Assembly: GCA_016870695.1 (NCBI GenBank) | Contig: VGAV01000004.1 | Location: 1 to 21,610, forward strand | Direction of reading: 5' to 3' | DNA: 21,610 bases | Source: Actinomycetota bacterium | GTDB taxonomy: Bacteria; Actinomycetota; Actinomycetes; Actinomycetales; Microbacteriaceae | In this document: positions 17,228-21,610 of the stretch, in pieces | Numbering within the stretch: the stretch's first letter is position 1 | How the letters are laid out: every line of letters begins with the position of its first letter | Notes under the pieces: model-generated | Seen by the model: the letters and a program-made list of their open reading frames with translations, nothing else | Database searches by the model: none | What the model was told of the DNA's origin: nothing | Made by a program: the position numbers and the translations under genes

Positions 17228-17770
17228 TCAGGTCGTCGCGGCGACCACGGCGGCGATGAGGGCGTCGAGGTCTTTGCCCGCGAGCGCGGGGCCGGCGACG
17301 GCGTTCAGGTCCAGCACGGCGTTGAAGTAAAGGCCGTCGCTGACCAGCAGCACCATCTGCAGCGCGGTCTCGTCGCGGGTGTGCGGACGGAGACTGTCCT
17401 CCCAGAGCTCGCGCACGCGACGGAGCGAGGCGGAAGCCGCGTCGTCGCCGTTCTGCGCAAGGCGGGACACGGCCAGGATCGTGCGGTCCAACGGCGACCC
17501 GGTGTTCTGCGACGACCGCAGGTGGGCGGCGATGACGCCCTCGGTCGACCGCTCGATCTCGTCCACGTCGTCTTTGGCGAGCACCTCGAGCCGCGCGATG
17601 AGGGCCTCTTCGAGCGCGCTCTTCGAGGCGTAGTGGTAGAGCAGCCCGCCCTTGGACACACCGGCCGCTTTCGCCGTGGCATCCATCGTCGCCGCCCTCT
17701 CGCCGTCGTCGACGAGGATGCGGGTGAACGCGTCGAGGACGGCGTCGCGGGCGTGAGGCGGTCTGCTCAT
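17228..17770 (-). CDS. TetR-family transcriptional repressor
   Basis: A 180-aa TetR/AcrR regulator. The N-terminal helix-turn-helix is at about residues 27-50 (TMDATAKAAGVSKGGLLYHYASK), with the usual Y-H-Y after the recognition helix. The remaining helices form the ligand domain. It is divergent from the MFS exporter at 17850, with a 79-bp gap holding a palindrome over the exporter's promoter. The expected role is to repress the exporter until a toxic compound binds. GAGAGG lies close to the ATG (2 nt gap), a tight spacing. Confidence 0.92.
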   Translation of the reverse strand: MSRPPHARDAVLDAFTRILVDDGERAATMDATAKAAGVSKGGLLYHYASKSALEEALIARLEVLAKDDVDEIERSTEGVIAAHLRSSQNTGSPLDRTILAVSRLAQNGDDAASASLRRVRELWEDSLRPHTRDETALQMVLLVSDGLYFNAVLDLNAVAGPALAGKDLDALIAAVVAATT

Positions 17771-17810
17771 GGCCTCTCGATCGTACTGGCGGCAGGGGCT
17801 GCAGGTTTGA

Positions 17811-17834
17811 TACTATACCGGCTGGACGGTTAAG
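17811..17834 (+). promoter_or_regulatory. Candidate TetR operator over the MFS promoter
   Basis: An imperfect inverted repeat is centred on ACCG (17817-17820) and CGGT (17827-17830), with outer pairs C13/G34 and T14/A33. It overlaps TACTAT (17811-17816), a likely -10 for the exporter. ACCG...CGGT cores are usual for TetR operators of this kind. Binding is inferred. Confidence 0.55.
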
Positions 17835-17849
17835 AAACGGATCGGAACC

Positions 17850-19388
17850 ATGCTCACCTCGTCGTTGCCCACGCAAGAGATCGACGCCCCCCGTGCCGGC
17901 TGGCGCGGGTGGTTCGCGCTGGCGGTGCTCATGCTGCCCGTGCTGCTGGTCTCGGTCGACAACACGGTGCTGAGCTTCGCCCTGCCCGAGATCGCCTTGG
18001 ACCTGCAGCCCTCCAGCATCGAGCAGCTGTGGATCATCGACGTGTACCCGCTCGTGCTCGCGGGTCTGCTCGTCACGATGGGGACGCTCGGCGACCGCTT
18101 CGGCCGCCGACGCATGCTGCTGATCGGCGCCACGGGCTTCGCCGCGGTGTCGGCGCTGGCCGCGTTCGCCCCGACCGCCGCGCTGCTCATCGCCGGCCGC
18201 GCGCTGATGGGCGTGTTCGGCGCCATGCTCATGCCGTCGACGCTGTCGCTGCTGCGGAGCATCTTCCGCGATCGCGACCAGCGGCGGATCGCGATCGCCG
18301 TGTGGGCCTCGGCCTTCTCGGCGGGCGCCGCGCTCGGACCGATCGTGGGCGGGTTCCTGCTCGAGCACTTCTCGTGGGGCTCCGTCTTCCTCATGGCGGT
18401 CCCCGTGCTGGTGCCCCTGCTGGTGCTCGCCCCGTTCTTCGTCCCGGAGAGCCGCGACCCGCACCCCGGCCGGTTCGACGCGGCGAGCGTCGTGCTGTCG
18501 CTCGCGACGATGGTCCCCATCGTCTACGCCATCAAGAAGCTCGCCGTCGAGGGGCCGACCTCGCTCGCCCTCGCGCTCTTCGCGGCCGGTGCCGTGTTCG
18601 GCTGGCTGTTCGTCCGGCGTCAGCGGAGCCTCGCGACCCCGATGCTCGACATGTCGCTGTTCCGCCGCGGAACGTTCTCGGGCGCGATCCTCGTGAACCT
18701 GCTGAGCGTCATCGGGCTCGTCGGCTTCCTCTACTTCGTCGCTCAGCATCTGCAGCTGGTCGTCGGGCTGAGCCCCATGGTCGCGGGCTTCGCGCTGTTG
18801 CCCGGACTCGCGCTCATGATCGCGTCGGGCCTGCTCGTCGTGCCGGTCGCCAAGCGCGTCGCGCCCCGCGTGGTGGTGCCCGCCGCCCTGGTCTTCTCGG
18901 TGGTCGCGTACGTCCTGGTCGCGCTCTCCACGGCGGATCTCACCCAGCTGATCGTCGCGTTTGCGCTCCTCGGCATTGGCATCGGTGCTGCCGAGACCGT
19001 CTCGAACGAGCTCATCCTGTCCAGCGCCCCGCCGGCGAAGGCGGGAGCCGCGAGCGCGGTGTCCGAGACCGCCTACGAGTTGGGCGCCGTCCTCGGCACG
19101 GCCGTGCTCGGCGGCATCCTGGCCGCGTTCTACCGTGCACAGCTGGTGCTGCCCGCGGGCCTGCCCGAGCCCATCGCGGACGCCGCGCGGCAGACGCTCG
19201 CGGGAGCGGTGGCCGTCTCGCACACGATCGAGGACGCGACGCTGGCCGAGGCTCTCCGTACCGCGGCTGCCCACGCCTTCGACTCCGGCGTCGTCGTCAC
19301 GGCGCTCATCGGCGCCGCGCTCATCGTCGTGGCCGGGGTCATCGCTGCCACTACCCTGGGAGGAACCCGCGGCGCGTCGACGAAGTGA
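17850..19388 (+). CDS. MFS transporter, DHA2/EmrB-QacA type (about 14 TM)
   Basis: A 512-aa exporter. TM1 carries the acidic residue of motif D (SVDNTVLSFALPEI, D37). Motif A is GTLGDRFGRRRML (78-90). Motif C is AGAALGPIVGGF in TM5. The length and the number of hydrophobic segments indicate the 14-TM drug:H+ antiporter branch (QacA/SmvA-like), which expels cationic dyes, disinfectants or antibiotics. The ribosome-binding site is weak (CGGAACC). The stop lies 25 nt before leuB, and the likely leuB -10 box is inside this gene's 3' end. Regulation by the divergent TetR is expected; the substrate is not known. Confidence 0.93.
   Translation: MLTSSLPTQEIDAPRAGWRGWFALAVLMLPVLLVSVDNTVLSFALPEIALDLQPSSIEQLWIIDVYPLVLAGLLVTMGTLGDRFGRRRMLLIGATGFAAVSALAAFAPTAALLIAGRALMGVFGAMLMPSTLSLLRSIFRDRDQRRIAIAVWASAFSAGAALGPIVGGFLLEHFSWGSVFLMAVPVLVPLLVLAPFFVPESRDPHPGRFDAASVVLSLATMVPIVYAIKKLAVEGPTSLALALFAAGAVFGWLFVRRQRSLATPMLDMSLFRRGTFSGAILVNLLSVIGLVGFLYFVAQHLQLVVGLSPMVAGFALLPGLALMIASGLLVVPVAKRVAPRVVVPAALVFSVVAYVLVALSTADLTQLIVAFALLGIGIGAAETVSNELILSSAPPAKAGAASAVSETAYELGAVLGTAVLGGILAAFYRAQLVLPAGLPEPIADAARQTLAGAVAVSHTIEDATLAEALRTAAAHAFDSGVVVTALIGAALIVVAGVIAATTLGGTRGASTK
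19352..19357 (+). promoter_or_regulatory. Putative leuB -10 element inside the MFS 3' end
   Basis: TACCCT lies 56 nt before the leuB start, within the last codons of the exporter. It would let leuB be transcribed independently of the TetR-controlled exporter. It has only a -10 match. Confidence 0.35.
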
Positions 19389-19413
19389 TGCGCCCTGAGC
19401 GTTGAGGAGAGCG

Positions 19414-20463
19414 ATGTCGCGCGTCGTGAAGCTGGCCGTCATCCCAGGTGACGGCATCGGTCCCGAGGTCGTCGCCGAGGCCGTCAAGGTGCTCGACGCG
19501 GTCACCGCCGAGGCGGACGTGACGTTCGAGAAGACGCCCTTCTCGCTCGGCGCCGGCCGTTACCTCAACACCGGCGACACCCTCACCGACGACGACCTCG
19601 CGGCGATCGCCTCCCACGACGCGATCCTGCTCGGCGCCGTCGGGGGACTGCCCGGCGACCCGCGGCTGAAGGACGCGAACATCGAGCGCGGGCTCCTGCT
19701 GAAGCTCCGCTTCGAGCTCGACCACTACGTCAACCTGCGACCGTCGAAGCTGTACCCCGGTGCGGCCGGACCGCTGGCGGACCCGGGCGAGATCGACTTC
19801 GTCGTCGTCCGCGAGGGGACCGAGGGTCCCTACGTCGGCAACGGCGGCGCGATCCGACGCGGCACCCCGCACGAGGTGGCCAACGAGACCTCCGTCAACA
19901 CCGCCTACGGCGTCGAGCGTGTCGTCCGCTACGCCTTCGCCCTCGCTGAGCGCCGTCGCCACAAGCTCACGCTCGTGCACAAGACGAACGTGCTCGTGCA
20001 CGCGGGCGGCATGTGGAAGCGGATCGTGGATGCCGTGGCATCCGAGTTCCCGGAGGTCGCCGTAGACTACCTGCACGTCGATGCGGCCACCATCTTCCTG
20101 GTCACGAACCCGGGCCGCTTCGACGTGATCGTCACCGACAACCTCTTCGGCGACATCCTCACCGACCTGGCCGGCGCCGTCACCGGAGGCATCGGCCTCG
20201 CCGCTTCGGGCAACATCAACCCCGACGGCGCGTTCCCCTCGATGTTCGAGCCCGTCCACGGATCGGCGCCCGACATCGCGGGCACCCAGAAGGCCGATCC
20301 CACGGCCGCGATCCTCTCCGTCGCCCTGCTGCTCGACCACCTCGGGCTCCGCGACGAGGCCGTCCGCGTCACCCGCGCGGTCGAGGACGACATCGCCGGC
20401 CGCGACGGCGGCCGCACCACCGCCCAGATCGGCGACGCCATCGCCGATCGCGTCCGGGCGTAA
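19414..20463 (+). CDS. leuB: 3-isopropylmalate dehydrogenase
   Basis: A 349-aa enzyme that oxidatively decarboxylates 3-isopropylmalate to 4-methyl-2-oxopentanoate, the third step of leucine synthesis. It starts with [16 protein letters not shown] and has the substrate-binding [10 protein letters not shown] segment, the catalytic Lys/Asp region ([10 protein letters not shown] and [21 protein letters not shown]), and the NAD-binding [13 protein letters not shown]. These match the short actinobacterial LeuB type. The ATG at 19414 has GAGGAGA at 19404-19410. An ATG at 19402 is rejected because it lies upstream of that site. The TAA stop doubles as the start of the likely ilvE -10 box. Confidence 0.96.
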   Translation: MSRVVKLAVIPGDGIGPEVVAEAVKVLDAVTAEADVTFEKTPFSLGAGRYLNTGDTLTDDDLAAIASHDAILLGAVGGLPGDPRLKDANIERGLLLKLRFELDHYVNLRPSKLYPGAAGPLADPGEIDFVVVREGTEGPYVGNGGAIRRGTPHEVANETSVNTAYGVERVVRYAFALAERRRHKLTLVHKTNVLVHAGGMWKRIVDAVASEFPEVAVDYLHVDAATIFLVTNPGRFDVIVTDNLFGDILTDLAGAVTGGIGLAASGNINPDGAFPSMFEPVHGSAPDIAGTQKADPTAAILSVALLLDHLGLRDEAVRVTRAVEDDIAGRDGGRTTAQIGDAIADRVRA

Positions 20464-20466
20464 CCT
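20461..20466 (+). promoter_or_regulatory. Putative ilvE -10 element overlapping the leuB stop
   Basis: TAACCT begins with the leuB TAA stop codon and lies 49 nt before the ilvE ATG. This repeats the otsB-ilvD arrangement, but here a leader is expected. The ribosome-binding site is weak (TTTGGAT). Confidence 0.45.
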
Positions 20467-20515
20467 GGACCGATCGGCCCGCACCGCCACCGCGCACGAG
20501 ACTCTTTGGATCACG

Positions 20516-21610
20516 ATGACCACGATCGACACCGACCCCGACACCGGACTCGACCCCCTCGAGTTCGCCGTCACCCGCAACCTCGCCGCGAAGAGCGCCG
20601 CGCAGCGTGATGAGATCTTGGCCAGTCCCGGCTTCGGTCAGAGCTTTACCGACCACATGGTCGACATCTGCTGGTCCGTCCGCGGCGGCTGGCACCGCCC
20701 GCGCGTCTCGCCCTACGGCCCCATCTCGCTCGATCCCGCCGCGGCAGTCCTGCACTACGGGCAGGAGATATTCGAGGGCATCAAGGCCTATCGCCACGCG
20801 GACGGCTCGGTGCACACCTTCCGTCCGGACCAGAACGGCCGTCGCCTGCAGCGTTCCGCCCGCCGCCTCGCGCTGCCCGAGCTGCCGGTGCCGTACTTCC
20901 TGCAGTCGCTGCGCGAGCTCATCGCCGTCGACGGGGCGTGGGTCCCCTCCGGCGAGGATCAGAGCCTGTACCTCCGTCCCTTCATGTTCGCGAAGGAGGC
21001 GTTCCTCGGCGTGCGCCCCGCACACAAGGTGGCCTACTACCTCATCGCCAGCCCCGCCGGCGCCTACTTCAAGGGCGGGGTGAAGCCGGTGTCGATCTGG
21101 CTCAGCGAGGACTACTCCCGCGCCGGCAAGGGCGGCACCGGGGCGGCGAAGACCGGCGGCAACTACGCCGCGAGCCTGCTGCCGCAGTCCGAGGCGTACG
21201 AGAACGAGTGCGACCAGGTCGTCTTCCTCGACCAGGACCGCAACGTCGAGGAGCTCGGCGGCATGAATGTCGTCTTCGTCTACAAGGACGGCACGATCGT
21301 TACCCCGCAGTCCGACTCGATCCTCGAGGGCATCACGCGCGACTCGCTGCTGCAGCTGGCCCGCGATCGCGGACACCACGTCGTCGGGCGGAACGTCTCG
21401 CTCACCGAGTGGCGCGAGGGGGTGGCATCCGGTGACATCGTCGAGGTGTTCGCGTGCGGCACCGCCGCCGTCGTCACCCCGATAGGCGTGCTCAAGGGCC
21501 GCGACTTCATCGACGAGCAGCCCACCGGCACCCTCGCGCTCGAGCTGCGTCAGCAGCTGACCGACATCCAGTACGGCCGCGCCGAGGACACGCACGGCTG
21601 GCTGTACCGT
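20516..21610 (+). CDS. ilvE: Branched-chain amino acid aminotransferase (3' end cut by window)
   Basis: 365 codons are visible, in frame to the last base without a stop. The sequence ends DTHGWLYR, the usual C-terminus of the family, so only one or a few residues should be missing. It is a fold-type IV PLP enzyme that transaminates the 2-oxo acids of valine, leucine and isoleucine with glutamate. The PLP lysine is K212 in GAAKTGGNY. YGQEIFEGIKAYR and the phosphate-binding CGTAAVVTPIG are also present. It follows leuB and completes most of the branched-chain pathway encoded here. A few less-preferred codons (TTG, AGT, TTT) occur near residues 34-45. Confidence 0.95.
   Translation, partial: MTTIDTDPDTGLDPLEFAVTRNLAAKSAAQRDEILASPGFGQSFTDHMVDICWSVRGGWHRPRVSPYGPISLDPAAAVLHYGQEIFEGIKAYRHADGSVHTFRPDQNGRRLQRSARRLALPELPVPYFLQSLRELIAVDGAWVPSGEDQSLYLRPFMFAKEAFLGVRPAHKVAYYLIASPAGAYFKGGVKPVSIWLSEDYSRAGKGGTGAAKTGGNYAASLLPQSEAYENECDQVVFLDQDRNVEELGGMNVVFVYKDGTIVTPQSDSILEGITRDSLLQLARDRGHHVVGRNVSLTEWREGVASGDIVEVFACGTAAVVTPIGVLKGRDFIDEQPTGTLALELRQQLTDIQYGRAEDTHGWLYR

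Noticed and set aside
17205..19505. 766-codon minus-strand frame running through tetR and the exporter
   Set aside because: Frame differs from TetR, no domain is visible, and it crosses a promoter and a terminator.

Overview
The window looks like a chromosomal segment from a high-GC actinobacterium, most likely Microbacteriaceae and plausibly Microbacterium. The grounds are about 70% GC by eye, near-exclusive use of G/C-ending codons, several TANNNT -10 elements placed exactly 6 nt before a start codon (leaderless mRNAs), and very frequent GGATGCC/GGCATCC. The species cannot be named from this sequence alone.

Left third (1-6464). A partial sulfite-oxidase-like gene start, a Nudix hydrolase and a MarR-MFS drug-efflux pair lie on the minus strand. 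The MarR stop and MFS start overlap. A nested palindromic repeat follows the MFS gene. Next is a divergent unit: an IclR regulator (minus) faces a three-gene plus-strand operon for the two subunits of a 3-oxoacid CoA-transferase and an acetyl-CoA acetyltransferase-type thiolase. A perfect 15-bp palindrome sits at the IclR start codon. This looks like acetoacetate (ketone body) or related 3-oxoacid use. The operon ends at a strong convergent terminator shared with a small membrane protein gene.

Middle (6600-14300). otsA-otsB make trehalose from UDP/ADP-glucose and glucose-6-phosphate. They are followed without a gap by the branched-chain amino acid genes ilvD, ilvB, ilvN and ilvC. The -10 box of ilvD overlaps the otsB stop codon, and ilvD appears leaderless. 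A nearly perfect 69-bp tandem duplication with two hairpins per unit starts inside the last codons of ilvC and runs into a terminator.

Right third (14300-21610). Two overlapping genes for unrecognised small membrane proteins come first, then serA (serine synthesis) and a convergent terminator. A divergent TetR/14-TM MFS efflux pair follows, with an imperfect operator between the two genes. leuB and a nearly complete ilvE, cut by the window edge, end the window. ilvD, ilvB, ilvN, ilvC, leuB and ilvE together give most of valine/isoleucine synthesis plus one leucine step. The efflux pair and the membrane protein pair are interspersed among them.

Most of the window is ordinary core metabolism. 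The best candidates for something undescribed are non-coding: the 69-bp repeat at the ilvC stop, the nested palindrome at 763-848, the uniform leaderless start geometry, the enrichment of GGATGCC, and a patch of rare codons inside ilvD.
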